A stretch of 57,443 bases of DNA from Myxococcota bacterium. GTDB taxonomy: Bacteria > Myxococcota_A > UBA9160 > UBA6930. The notes under the pieces were generated by a model. The model ran no database searches and was not told the origin of the DNA. It saw nothing but the letters and a program-made list of their open reading frames with translations. The DNA lies in NCBI GenBank assembly GCA_030065975.1, contig JASJCN010000007.1, forward strand, positions 1 through 57,443. Reading direction: 5' to 3'. Both the position numbers and the translations under genes were made by a program. Positions 1-9,054 of this stretch are shown here, piece after piece (within the stretch, counting starts at the first letter, position 1; each line of letters begins with the position of its first letter).

Positions 1-523
1 TCTCGCCGCGATGGTTCATGCCGATCTCGACGACCAGCGCGCGATGCTCGGCCTCGCGCTCGAGCAGGGTCAGCGGCAGGCCGTACGCGTTGTTCAGGTT
101 GCCGCGGTTCTTCAGGCAGGGTCCGCGCTCGGCGAGGATCGCCGCACACATCTCCTTCGTCGTCGTCTTGCCGTTGCTGCCCGTGATCGCGACGACCGGT
201 CCGTCGAAGCGGCCGCGATGGCCCGCCGCGAGCGCGCCCAGCGCGCGCGTCGTGTCGTCGACGACGATGACCGGCAGCGACGCGTCGCTCGGCACCGCCT
301 CGGCGCGCTCGACGAGCAGGGCCTCCGCGCCCGCGCGACAGGCCGCGTCCAGGTGGTCGTGCGCGTCGTGGCGCGGCCCGCGGATCGCGACGAAGAGGCT
401 GCCCGGCGCGAGCGTGCGCGTGTCGGTCGAGACCGCGCTCAGGCTCTCGGTCCCCGCCTCCGCGGAAGAGAGCCGGCCGCCCGTCCAGGCCGCGGCCTCG
501 TCCAGCGTGAAGGGCTCGGTCAT
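1..523 (-). CDS. murF: UDP-N-acetylmuramoyl-tripeptide--D-alanyl-D-alanine ligase (5' part; runs off window start)
   Basis: Minus-strand translation MTEPFTLDEAAAWTGGRLS...VVAITGSNGKTTTKEMCAAILAERG; Mur ligase P-loop; directly after murE. Confidence 0.93.
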   Translation of the reverse strand, partial: MTEPFTLDEAAAWTGGRLSSAEAGTESLSAVSTDTRTLAPGSLFVAIRGPRHDAHDHLDAACRAGAEALLVERAEAVPSDASLPVIVVDDTTRALGALAAGHRGRFDGPVVAITGSNGKTTTKEMCAAILAERGPCLKNRGNLNNAYGLPLTLLEREAEHRALVVEIGMNHRGE

Positions 524-2058
524 GGCGCCCCCCCTTCCGCGAGCAGACGGCGCGCGACGTCGCGATCGTCGAAGGGCAGCTTCTCGGTGCCGATGATCTG
601 GTAGTCCTCGTGGCCCTTGCCCGCGAGGACCACCGTGTCGTCGCGGCGTGCCATCGCGATCGCGTCGGCGATCGCATCGCGCCGGTCCACGACGATCCGG
701 TAGCCGCGCTCCGTGGTGTCGAGCTCGCCCTCGGCGGCGCGGACCATCGAGCCCAGGCCCGCCTCGACGTCGGCGAGGATGTGCAGGGGATCCTCGGTGC
801 GCGGATTGTCGCTGGTCGCGATCGCGCGGTCGCTGAAGCGCGCGACCGCCTCGGCCATCGGAGCGCGCTTGGTCGGGTCGCGGTCGCCCCCGCAGCCGAA
901 GACGGTGATGAGGCGGCCCTTCGTGAGCGGCGCCATCGTGGCGAGCAGCTTCTCGACCGCGTCGGGCGTGTGGGCGTAGTCGACGAGCACCCGCGGCCCC
1001 GCGCCCGGGCCGTCGACGCGTTCGACCCGCCCGGGAACCTGGGGGCAGCGCTCGAGCCCCTCGGTGATGGCGTCGGGCGCGATACCCATCGCGTGGGCGA
1101 TGCCCACGGCCACCACGGCGTTCTCGACGTTGAAGTCGCCGAGCAGCGGCAGCTCGAAGGTCAGCTCCGCTTCGGGAGTCGCGACGCGCGCGCGGGTTCC
1201 GTCCGTGCTCACCCGGGCTTCGAGCGTGCGCACCTCGGCGGCCACCTCGGATCGCGTCGAGACGCGCACGAGCCGGATGCCCCGGGCCGATGCGGCTTCG
1301 AGGAAGGCCTCGGCGTGGGGATCGTCCACGTTCACCACCGCCGCGCCGTCCGCGCGCAGGTGCGAGACGAAGAGCCGGCGCTTGGCGTCGCGATAGGCGT
1401 CGAGGGAGCGATGGAAGTCGAGGTGGTCCTGGGTCAGGTTGGTGATCGCCGCGACCTCGAAGCCGCAGCCGTCCACGCGGCCGAGCTCGAGGCCGTGGGA
1501 GGAGACCTCCATCGCGACCGCCGAGACGTTCTTGCTGCACATCGAGCGCAGCAGGCGCTGGAGGTCCAGGCTCTCGGGCGTCGTGTTGAGGCTGCGCTCG
1601 AAGGGCTCCTCGGGGTCGATGCGCGAGCCGAGCGTGCCGATCACGCCGCTCGCGATGCCGGCGGCGCGGAGGATCGAGTCCACCAGGAAGCTGGTCGAGG
1701 TCTTGCCGTTGGTGCCCGTGATCCCGACCACCCGCAGCTCCTTCGAGGGGTCGCCGTAGAAGCGCACCGAGAGCGGAGCGAGGGCGCGTCGCGTGTCGCG
1801 CACCACCACGGCCGGCGCGCCCGGCGCGAAGCCCGCGGGCACGCTCTCGACGACGTGGGCGATGGCACCGGCGGCCTCGGCCTCGGCCAGGTGATCGTGG
1901 CCGTCGAAGTTCTCGCCGCGCAGCGCCACGAACACGTCGCCCGGCGACACCTTCCGGGAATCGCACTCGATCCCGCGGATGACCGGATCCTCCGAGGTCT
2001 CCGGTCGGCTCGCCGCCAGCGTGGGGGGCAGCGCTGCGAGGAGCGTCGACAATCGCAT
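520..2058 (-). CDS. murE: UDP-N-acetylmuramoyl-L-alanyl-D-glutamate--2,6-diaminopimelate ligase
   Basis: MRLSTLLAALPPTL...VVGITGTNGKTSTSFLVDSIL...NTTPES...; Mur ligase motifs; overlaps murF start by 4 nt. Confidence 0.95.
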   Translation of the reverse strand: MRLSTLLAALPPTLAASRPETSEDPVIRGIECDSRKVSPGDVFVALRGENFDGHDHLAEAEAAGAIAHVVESVPAGFAPGAPAVVVRDTRRALAPLSVRFYGDPSKELRVVGITGTNGKTSTSFLVDSILRAAGIASGVIGTLGSRIDPEEPFERSLNTTPESLDLQRLLRSMCSKNVSAVAMEVSSHGLELGRVDGCGFEVAAITNLTQDHLDFHRSLDAYRDAKRRLFVSHLRADGAAVVNVDDPHAEAFLEAASARGIRLVRVSTRSEVAAEVRTLEARVSTDGTRARVATPEAELTFELPLLGDFNVENAVVAVGIAHAMGIAPDAITEGLERCPQVPGRVERVDGPGAGPRVLVDYAHTPDAVEKLLATMAPLTKGRLITVFGCGGDRDPTKRAPMAEAVARFSDRAIATSDNPRTEDPLHILADVEAGLGSMVRAAEGELDTTERGYRIVVDRRDAIADAIAMARRDDTVVLAGKGHEDYQIIGTEKLPFDDRDVARRLLAEGGAP

Positions 2059-4103
2059 CAGCCGCCCTCGCCGGGTCCGCTCTCGAAGTGGACGAGGACC
2101 GGGCGACCGGCGACGACGGTACCCGCCGGCGGCTCCTGGCCGACGGCGAAGCCGCGGCCGCGGATCTGCACGGGCAGGTCGAGCTGCCGCGCCCAGCGCC
2201 GCACCTGGACGTCGGTGAGGTCCGTGAGGTCGGGCAGCAGCACACGCTTGCCGAGACGGAAGGCCTCGGGGATCTCCCGCCGCGGCCGGATCGGCGGCGG
2301 CGGCGGTGGCGCCGCCGCCGGGGCGGGCTTGGTCGCCACCACCGCGGGCTGGTATGCGGGCGGCTCCGGAGCGGGAAGGTCGATGCGAGCCAGGGCGGGG
2401 AGCTCTCCGAGCGCCCGGGTGGCGATGCCGCGGCGGGTGAGCGCGCGCGCCGCCACCTGTCCGAAGAGCGGTGCCGCGGTGCTGCCCCCCGACTGGAACT
2501 TGCCCCTGGGCTCGTCGAGCATCACCACCGTCACGATCTCGGGATCCGCGAGCGGCGCCATCCCGACGAACCAGGTGCGGTAGGCGTCGTGGGTGTAGGC
2601 GCCGGTCGCCGGATCGAGCTTCTGGGCCGTCCCCGTCTTGCCGCCGACCTCGATGTCCTCGAGCGCGGCCAGCCGGCCGGTTCCCCGCTCCCCCGACACG
2701 ACGTCGCCGAGCATCGCCCGCAGCTCGCGCGCCACCCGCGCCTTCACCACGCGCTCGGGCCTCGCGGTCGGCACGCTCTTCCATCTGTCCTCGGGCTCGC
2801 GCCGGGCGACGACGAGGCGCGGAGGCTGTCGCAGACCGTCGTTGGCGAGCACGCCGAGCGCGGACGCCAGCTGGACGGGCGTGACGGAGATGCCCTGGCC
2901 GAACGAGATCGTCGCATGGTCGACGGGCTGCCAGCGATCGCTCGAGCGCAGCAGGCCGCGCGATTCGTCGGGGAAGCCCGAGCCGCTGCGCGCGCCGAAG
3001 CCGAAGCGGCGCAGTGCCGCCTCGTGGGCCGAGCGTCCGAGCAGGTAGCCGATCTTGACGGCGCCGATGTTGCTCGAGACGCGCAGGATCCCGCTCGGGT
3101 CGAGCAGGCCGTGGGGCTTGATGTCGGAGAGGGTCTTGCCGGGCACGCGGTAGCGGCCCTGCTCGCAGTCGATGCGGTCGTTCTTCGAGAGCACGCCCTT
3201 CTCGAGGGCCGCGGCGACGACGATGGGCTTGAGCGAAGAGCCCGGCTCGAAGGCGTCGAGGAAGGCCTGGGCGCGCGTCTCCCGGTAGGGCACGCCCCGG
3301 AAGTCGCCCGGATCGAAGGGCGGCCACTCGGCCACGGCGAGGAGGTCGCCGCGCTTCGGATCGAGGACCACCACCACGCCGCCCTTGGCGCCGGTGGCCC
3401 GTACGACCTCGCCCAGCGCCTCCTCGGCGTCGGCCTGCAGCACGCCGTCGATGGAGAGCGCCACGTCGCCGCCGGCCGAGCTTCGCAGGTCGTGCCCCGG
3501 AGCGGCGAGCAGGCGTCCCAGGGCGTCGCGCTCGACGGCGATCTGCTGCGGGGTGCCGCGCAGCCAGTCGTCCCAGCCCTGCTCGACCGAGCGGATCCCC
3601 TCGCCGTCGATGTTCGCGAAGCCGAGCAGGCGGCCGGCGCGCTCTCCCATGGGATAGGCGCGGCGCGGCTCCCGGACGACTCCGACCGCGCCGTGGCCTA
3701 GCTCCTCGATCGCCTGGGCCTGATCCTCGCGGACCCAACGGCGCAGGAACACGAAGGCGCCCTGCCGGGAGAGGCGCTCGCGCAGCTTCGCTTCCGGAAG
3801 CTCGACCAGCGGCGCCAGTGTGGCGGCGAGCCGTGCCGGATCCTCGATGCCGCGCGGGACGGCGTAGATCGACGGGGCCTGGATCGTGACCGCCAGCTCG
3901 TCGCCGTTGCGGTCGGTGATCAGGCCGCGCGCCGGGGCGACGCGGAGCACCGTCACGGTCTGCGCGCGGCCGCGCTCGGCGCCACGCGGATCGAAGACCG
4001 AGAGCTGGGTCGCGCGTGCGGCCAACGCCAGGTAGGCGAGGAGCAGGAGGCCGCCCAGGATGCGCAGGCGGATCACCGAGCGCCGGAGGTCCGATCCCCT
4101 CAT
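2058..4103 (-). CDS. ftsI: Penicillin-binding protein 2/3 type transpeptidase with C-terminal PASTA-like segment
   Basis: MRGSDLRRSVIRLRILGGLLLLAYLALAARATQLSVFDPRG...; SSLKP, SSN and KTGTA motifs; dcw context. Confidence 0.93.
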   Translation of the reverse strand: MRGSDLRRSVIRLRILGGLLLLAYLALAARATQLSVFDPRGAERGRAQTVTVLRVAPARGLITDRNGDELAVTIQAPSIYAVPRGIEDPARLAATLAPLVELPEAKLRERLSRQGAFVFLRRWVREDQAQAIEELGHGAVGVVREPRRAYPMGERAGRLLGFANIDGEGIRSVEQGWDDWLRGTPQQIAVERDALGRLLAAPGHDLRSSAGGDVALSIDGVLQADAEEALGEVVRATGAKGGVVVVLDPKRGDLLAVAEWPPFDPGDFRGVPYRETRAQAFLDAFEPGSSLKPIVVAAALEKGVLSKNDRIDCEQGRYRVPGKTLSDIKPHGLLDPSGILRVSSNIGAVKIGYLLGRSAHEAALRRFGFGARSGSGFPDESRGLLRSSDRWQPVDHATISFGQGISVTPVQLASALGVLANDGLRQPPRLVVARREPEDRWKSVPTARPERVVKARVARELRAMLGDVVSGERGTGRLAALEDIEVGGKTGTAQKLDPATGAYTHDAYRTWFVGMAPLADPEIVTVVMLDEPRGKFQSGGSTAAPLFGQVAARALTRRGIATRALGELPALARIDLPAPEPPAYQPAVVATKPAPAAAPPPPPPIRPRREIPEAFRLGKRVLLPDLTDLTDVQVRRWARQLDLPVQIRGRGFAVGQEPPAGTVVAGRPVLVHFESGPGEGG

Positions 4104-4843
4104 CGTCCGATCTCCACGGCGAGCCGCCGAGCCTCGGGCGCCTCGGCCTCCCACGGGTCTGCTTCCGCGGCCTCGATCGGCGGCAGCGTGATCACGCGCT
4201 CGGCCACACCGAGGCCCATGGCCTCGGCGCGCTCGCGCAGCTCGGCGGGGTCCCGCTGTCCGCGCTCGTCGACCACCCGCTGCCCTTTCGCGTCGCGCAG
4301 CGCGGTCTCGGTGCGCAGGGCCTGACCGAGGGCGTACTGCAGGCGGATCAGGTCGAGGTGCAGGGCGGCCAACAGGAGCAGGCCCGCCAGGGCCCCGCTC
4401 ACCAGCGGCGCGAGCAGCCGCGGCCGCGGACGCCGGCCCTCGTGCCGCGCGGGCTTCGCGAAGTCGCGGCCGACGAGATCGGGCCCGGGTACGCGAGCCC
4501 CGCGGCGCCGGGTGGCGCGTCGGCGCCGCGGCTTGCGGCGGGTCGCGCCGGCCACCGCCTCCTCGGGCTCGGGCTCCTCCCACGGCGGCCTCGTCATCGG
4601 CTCCGCAGGCTCGGGAGCGGGAGCGGCTGCCTTCGCCTGGGGCTCTTCCGGGGCTGCGGGCTCCGGCGCTGCGCGCTCCGGCAGCGCAGGCGCCGGCAAG
4701 TCGTGCTCTGCAGGCTGCGGCACCGCAGGGCGCTCCGCCTCGACGCGCCTCTGCGGCGCGGCGGGGGAGGGCGGGCTCGGGGCCGCGGCCTCGCGCGCCT
4801 CGTCGAAGAGCCGGGCACGCTGACGTCGCCAGGAGCGGCTCAT
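4100..4843 (-). CDS. FtsL-like cell division protein with a long low-complexity Pro/Ala/Glu N-terminal region
   Basis: TM segment LLAPLVSGALAGLLLLAALHLDLIRLQYALG followed by a short coiled-coil-like region; located between rsmH and ftsI. Confidence 0.6.
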   Translation of the reverse strand: MSRSWRRQRARLFDEAREAAAPSPPSPAAPQRRVEAERPAVPQPAEHDLPAPALPERAAPEPAAPEEPQAKAAAPAPEPAEPMTRPPWEEPEPEEAVAGATRRKPRRRRATRRRGARVPGPDLVGRDFAKPARHEGRRPRPRLLAPLVSGALAGLLLLAALHLDLIRLQYALGQALRTETALRDAKGQRVVDERGQRDPAELRERAEAMGLGVAERVITLPPIEAAEADPWEAEAPEARRLAVEIGR

Positions 4844-5892
4844 CGCGGCCTCGCGGGCGTCGCGTGGGCGCGGTCGGCCTCGCCCTCGGCGAGGCGCTCG
4901 GCCACGCGCAGCCGCGCGGAGCGCGCGCGGCGGTTGCGGGCGATCTCCTCCTCGGACGGGCGCACCGGGCGTCGCGTGATGCGCGAGAGCGTCGGGCGGC
5001 GACCGCAGGTGCAGACCGGCTGGCGCGGCGGGCAGTCGCAGCCGCGCTCCTCGTCGCGGAAGAACTGCTTGACCATGCGGTCCTCGAGGGAGTGATAGGA
5101 GAGGACGACCAGGCGCCCGCCCGGTCGCAGGGCATCCCGCGCGGCAGCGAGCCCCTCGGAGAGGGCGCCGAGCTCGTCATTGGTCGCGATGCGCAGAGCC
5201 TGGAACACGAGCGTCGCCGGGTTGTGCTTGCGGCCGCGGCCGACCCGCGACTCCTCGATCACCGCGAGCAGGTCGCCCGCCGTGCGAAGCGGGCGGGTCT
5301 CGCGGGTCTCGACGATGTGGCGGGCCAGGCGCCGCGCGCCGGGGAGCTCCCCGTACTCCTGGAACCAGCGCACGAGCTCGGGCTCGGAGGCGTGGGCGAG
5401 CAGCTCGGCCGCCGTCGCCCCGCGGCTCGCGTCCATGCGCATGTCGAGGGGCACCGCCTCGGCGCTCTCGCCGCTCTGGCCGAACCGGAAGCCGCGCTCG
5501 GGCTCGTCGAGCTGCGGGGACGAGACGCCCAGGTCGAGCAGCACGGCGTCCAGGGGAGGGGAGCCTCGCTCCGCGAGGACGTCGGTCAGGTTCCGGAAGG
5601 ACGCGTGCACCAGCTCCACTCGATCTCCGAAGGGAACCAGCCGCTGGCGCGCCGCCTCGAGGGCGACTTCATCTCTATCGAGACCCACCAGCCGTCCGTC
5701 TGGTGCAGTCCTCTCCAAGATGGCCTCGGCGTGTCCCCCGAAGCCCACCGTCCCGTCCACCACCAGCGTGCCCGCTCCGACTCCCAGGGAGGAGAGCACC
5801 TCCTCCTGGAGAACCGGCTGATGGAGAGTTCGGCGGTTCACATCCGCGCGGGCCTGGCATCCGCTCGAGGCCCGCGATGGTTCGTCTCGCAC
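4840..5892 (-). CDS. rsmH: 16S rRNA (cytosine(1402)-N(4))-methyltransferase
   Basis: TLHQPVLQEEVLSSLGVGAGTLVVDGTVGFGGHAEAIL...; true start may be GTG at 5840. Confidence 0.94.
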   Translation of the reverse strand: MRDEPSRASSGCQARADVNRRTLHQPVLQEEVLSSLGVGAGTLVVDGTVGFGGHAEAILERTAPDGRLVGLDRDEVALEAARQRLVPFGDRVELVHASFRNLTDVLAERGSPPLDAVLLDLGVSSPQLDEPERGFRFGQSGESAEAVPLDMRMDASRGATAAELLAHASEPELVRWFQEYGELPGARRLARHIVETRETRPLRTAGDLLAVIEESRVGRGRKHNPATLVFQALRIATNDELGALSEGLAAARDALRPGGRLVVLSYHSLEDRMVKQFFRDEERGCDCPPRQPVCTCGRRPTLSRITRRPVRPSEEEIARNRRARSARLRVAERLAEGEADRAHATPARPR

Positions 5893-6069
5893 CCTCGGGT
5901 GCGTAAAAAGAAAAAGGAGGCTTGCGGGGAGACCAGGGTGCTCCGGAGCGCTTTTCGGCGGGCTCGGTTCACGCCCCCCAACGATTCCCGTGCGCCGCCC
6001 GATCGGCGCTCCGGAGACACCCTGTTCTCTCGGCCCGGAGCAGAGCTCCGGGTCCCCCCGAAGACCTCC

Positions 6070-6516
6070 CTACAGACCCAGCTCGGCCGCGACGCGGGCC
6101 ACGTCCGGGCCACTCTCCCGGATGTGTGACAGCTCTTCGTCGAAGCCAGCACGGTCCCAGATCTCGATTCGCCGGCCGACGCCGGCAATGGTCACCTCGC
6201 GGCTCAGCGAGGCGTGCTCACGCAGATGCGGCGGAATCAGGACGCGGCCCTGGCCATCGATGGGGCACTCGACGGCCCCGGAGACCAGCATCCGCTGCAC
6301 GGATTGAATCTCCGGCTGCATTTGCGACATGTTTGCGAGACGCTGTTCGATCTCGATCCAGCGATCGTGGGAAAAGACACCGACCGCCTTGCAATCGACC
6401 AGATTGGTGAGGATGGGAGGCAGATCACTCTGACCCTGGAGCTCTCCGCGAAGCGAAGCCGGCAAGCTGACTCGTCCCTTGGCGTCCATGGTGTGGTGAA
6501 ACCGACCTCGTGCCAT
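6070..6516 (-). CDS. mraZ: Transcriptional regulator MraZ
   Basis: MARGRFHHTMDAKGRVSLPASLRGEL...; two AbrB-like MraZ repeats; first gene of the dcw cluster (ORF extends to an alternative GTG at 6528). Confidence 0.95.
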   Translation of the reverse strand: MARGRFHHTMDAKGRVSLPASLRGELQGQSDLPPILTNLVDCKAVGVFSHDRWIEIEQRLANMSQMQPEIQSVQRMLVSGAVECPIDGQGRVLIPPHLREHASLSREVTIAGVGRRIEIWDRAGFDEELSHIRESGPDVARVAAELGL

Positions 6517-6589
6517 CTGGCGGGGCACCTTCCTGCGTGCCGGGGATCCGGCCCCTTCGAGGGATCCGCTCCCTCGTCGTGGGGATGCT

Positions 6590-6614
6590 TACCACTCATC
6601 CCCACCTGACCCCA
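6590..6614 (-). promoter_or_regulatory. MraZ-box array (TGGGG-N5-TGGGG-N5-TGGTA)
   Basis: Minus strand reads TGGGGTCAGGTGGGGATGAGTGGTA; 10-bp periodic TGGGN-type repeats. Confidence 0.75.
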
Positions 6615-6622
6615 CCTGGCTC

Positions 6623-6653
6623 TATATATCCTCCACCTGATGTGCGTGTAAAG
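6623..6653 (-). promoter_or_regulatory. Probable mraZ/dcw promoter
   Basis: Minus strand TTTACA-N18-TATATA, about 100 nt upstream of mraZ and just before the MraZ boxes. Confidence 0.65.
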
Positions 6654-6929
6654 CCCAAACTTCGCGCGCAGCCTCACTTTTTTTCAGGGCCCCAGATGTA
6701 GGGGCCTCTCTCCCCGGGGGCACCCGATCTTGTGGTCAACCCGCTACGGGGCTGGCGGGCCGCAGGCGCGTCGACGGCCCGGGGCGAGGGCACGCACCGC
6801 TGCGACGGCGGGAATGGCGCACCCGACATGGGCGCCCCATCCCACCCGGGGCCTCCTCGAGTGCCTCTCGCCCCACTGGGCCGCGGATCCGGCCTGTCGG
6901 TGGGGCGGCGGCCCATGCCGGAGCGCGGC

Positions 6930-8024
6930 CTAGTCGGCGGCTCCGAGTCCGGGAAAGCGTCCCGCGTGGGCGGCGGCCACCTGGGCGATGGCCTGGCCCA
7001 GCAGCGTGCCCTCCTCGGCGTCGACGGCCGGAGGCAGGGCCGGGGCTTCGGGCGCGAGCGCGGCATCGAGGGTGGCCGAGACCCCCTCGCGCAAGCCGTC
7101 GAGGGAGTATCCGCCCTCGAGGATGAAGGCGAGTCGGCCCCCGGCCTCGTCGTCGGCCAGGGCGCGCACGATGGCGGCCATCTGCCCGAAGCCCTCACCG
7201 CTGACCTGCATCGCCGCGAGCGGATCGTCCGCGTGGGCGTCGTAGCCGGCGGATACGAGGATCACGTCGGGGCGGAAGGCCCGGGTGACGGGCACGAGCA
7301 CGCGCTGGAACAGGCCCACGTACTCGCGATCCCCGCAGCCGGCCGGGAGTGGGAGGTTCACCGTCGCTCCCTCTCCGGCGCCGGTGCCGGTCTCGCCCGC
7401 GTCGCCGGTCCCCGGGTAGTAGGGGAACTGGTGGGTCGAGACGTAGAGCACGTCGCGGTCGTCCTCGAAGCTGTGCTGGGTGCCGTTGCCGTGGTGGACG
7501 TCCCAGTCGAGGATCAGGATGCGCTCGACCCCCTCGGTCGCCCGCAGTGCCTGGGCGGCCAGGGCGACGTTGTTGAGCAGGCAGAAGCCCATGGCGCGTC
7601 CGGCCTCGGCGTGGTGGCCCGGCGGGCGTACCGCCGCGATCCCGGTGTCGAGCTCGCGACGGGCCACGGCCCGGGCGAGGTCGATGGCGGCGCCGGCCGC
7701 CAGGCGCGCCACGCTCTCGCTGCGCGGCGCGAAGTAGGTGTCGGCGTCGAGGCGTACCGGCGCCTGCTCGCGCGCCAGGGACAGGACCGAGAGGTGCTCC
7801 TGGGAGTGGACGCGCAGGATCTCCTCGTCGTCTGCCTCTCGGGCGGCGACCGGGGTGAGCCGGTCGGCGTGGGCGTCGAGCACCTCTCCGACGGCGCGCA
7901 GGCGGTCCGGGCGCTCGGGGTGTCCGTCGGGCCCCTCGTGATCGAGGTAGCGCGGGTCTGCCACGGCGCCCACACTGCGGGGGGCCATCTGCGTCGAGGG
8001 TCGCGAGGGCGGGCTCTGGCTCAT
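6930..8024 (-). CDS. Histone deacetylase / AcuC family protein
   Basis: MSQSPPSRPSTQM...DHEGPDGHPERPDRLRAV...RPPGHHAE...ILDWDVHHGNGTQ...VSAGYDAHADDPLA. Confidence 0.92.
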   Translation of the reverse strand: MSQSPPSRPSTQMAPRSVGAVADPRYLDHEGPDGHPERPDRLRAVGEVLDAHADRLTPVAAREADDEEILRVHSQEHLSVLSLAREQAPVRLDADTYFAPRSESVARLAAGAAIDLARAVARRELDTGIAAVRPPGHHAEAGRAMGFCLLNNVALAAQALRATEGVERILILDWDVHHGNGTQHSFEDDRDVLYVSTHQFPYYPGTGDAGETGTGAGEGATVNLPLPAGCGDREYVGLFQRVLVPVTRAFRPDVILVSAGYDAHADDPLAAMQVSGEGFGQMAAIVRALADDEAGGRLAFILEGGYSLDGLREGVSATLDAALAPEAPALPPAVDAEEGTLLGQAIAQVAAAHAGRFPGLGAAD

Positions 8025-8088
8025 GGGACGAGCGTACCGCGGCCGGCGGCGGCTGACGCACGGGATGCAGGAGCAGGCGAGGAGGGGG

Positions 8089-9054
8089 ATGAGCAGCGCG
8101 ACGACCGTGGCGGTCACCGGTCTCCGGACCGAGCTCGGGAGCCGGCTCGTGGCGCGACTGACCGCGCGCCCGGACGTCGTGGTGGTCGGGATCGACCACC
8201 AGCGGCCGTGGGGTCTCGATGCTGCCGTCCGCTTCCACGGGCTCGACCTGACCCATCCCACCGCCGACGCGGACGTGGCCGAGGTGCTGCGCAAGGAAGA
8301 CGTGACGGTGCTGGTACACCTCGCGTTCCGTCGCGAGCCCACGCCCGACGTCGAATCCGACCACGAGCTCGAGACCCTGGGCAGCCTGCACGTGCTCGAC
8401 GCGTGCACGGCGGCGGGCGTCTCGCGCGTCGTCTTCGCGTCGACGACCATGGCCTACGGGGCGCGCCCCGACAATCCCAACTACCTCACCGAAGACCACC
8501 CGCTGCGCGGCCACCGCGCGGCCCACAACGTGCAGAACCGGGTGGAGGCCGAGGGGCTCGCCAGCGAGTGGGCGCGCCGCAACCCCGACCGCTGCCTGAC
8601 GGTGCTCCGCCACTGCTGGACGCTCGGGCCGGGCAGCCGCCACGCCATGGCGCGCTACTTCGCGCGCCCGGTCGTGCCCATGCTGATGGGCTACGACCCG
8701 CTGATCCAGCTGATCCACGAGGACGACTGCCTGCGCGCCTTCGAGCGGGCCACCCTCGAGTCCATCCCCGGCGTCTACAACCTGGTGGGTCGCGGCGTGC
8801 AGCCGCTCTCCCGGCTGATCCGGCACGCGGGCAAGCGCGTGCTGCCGGTCCCGGCGCCGCTGATGCATCGGCTGCGCTACGCGCCCTCCTTCGCCCAGAC
8901 TGGCGACGAGCCCGACGGCTTCTACGACTTCCTCCGCTACCTGTGGGTGGCCGACGGCAGCCGTGGCTTTGCCGCCTTCGGCGAGCCCGACTACACCACG
9001 AAGGAGGCGTTCACCGCCTTCGTGAGCGAGCGCAAGCTCCGGGAGATGCAATGA
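8089..9054 (+). CDS. NAD-dependent epimerase/dehydratase (extended SDR)
   Basis: MSSATTVAVTGLRTELGSRLVARL...FASTTMAYGARPDNPNYLTEDHPLRG. Confidence 0.85.
   Translation: MSSATTVAVTGLRTELGSRLVARLTARPDVVVVGIDHQRPWGLDAAVRFHGLDLTHPTADADVAEVLRKEDVTVLVHLAFRREPTPDVESDHELETLGSLHVLDACTAAGVSRVVFASTTMAYGARPDNPNYLTEDHPLRGHRAAHNVQNRVEAEGLASEWARRNPDRCLTVLRHCWTLGPGSRHAMARYFARPVVPMLMGYDPLIQLIHEDDCLRAFERATLESIPGVYNLVGRGVQPLSRLIRHAGKRVLPVPAPLMHRLRYAPSFAQTGDEPDGFYDFLRYLWVADGSRGFAAFGEPDYTTKEAFTAFVSERKLREMQ

Noticed and set aside
610-2583. Long plus-strand ORF antisense to murE (and many similar long ORFs, e.g. 2088-3701, 6732-8000, 29311-30114, 41511-44237)
   Set aside because: Very high GC3 produces long open antisense frames; translations are low-complexity Arg/Ala/His-rich, while the opposite frame matches conserved families.
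520-3738. Single 1072-aa ORF covering murE and antisense-frame upstream sequence
   Set aside because: Only the C-terminal 513 codons from 2058 are MurE; the N-terminal half is the out-of-frame ftsI region.
6681-6706. Hairpin GGCCCC-AGATGTA-GGGGCC next to a T-run as terminator
   Set aside because: The T-run precedes the hairpin on the plus strand and gives A's after it on the minus strand, so it is the wrong polarity for an intrinsic terminator.
6654-6929. Possible structured RNA (rnpB, SRP RNA, 6S) upstream of mraZ
   Set aside because: Checked for RNase P P4 (GAGGAAAGUC, ACAGAA) and the SRP GNRA/AGCA-type core; not found. Some local pairing only.
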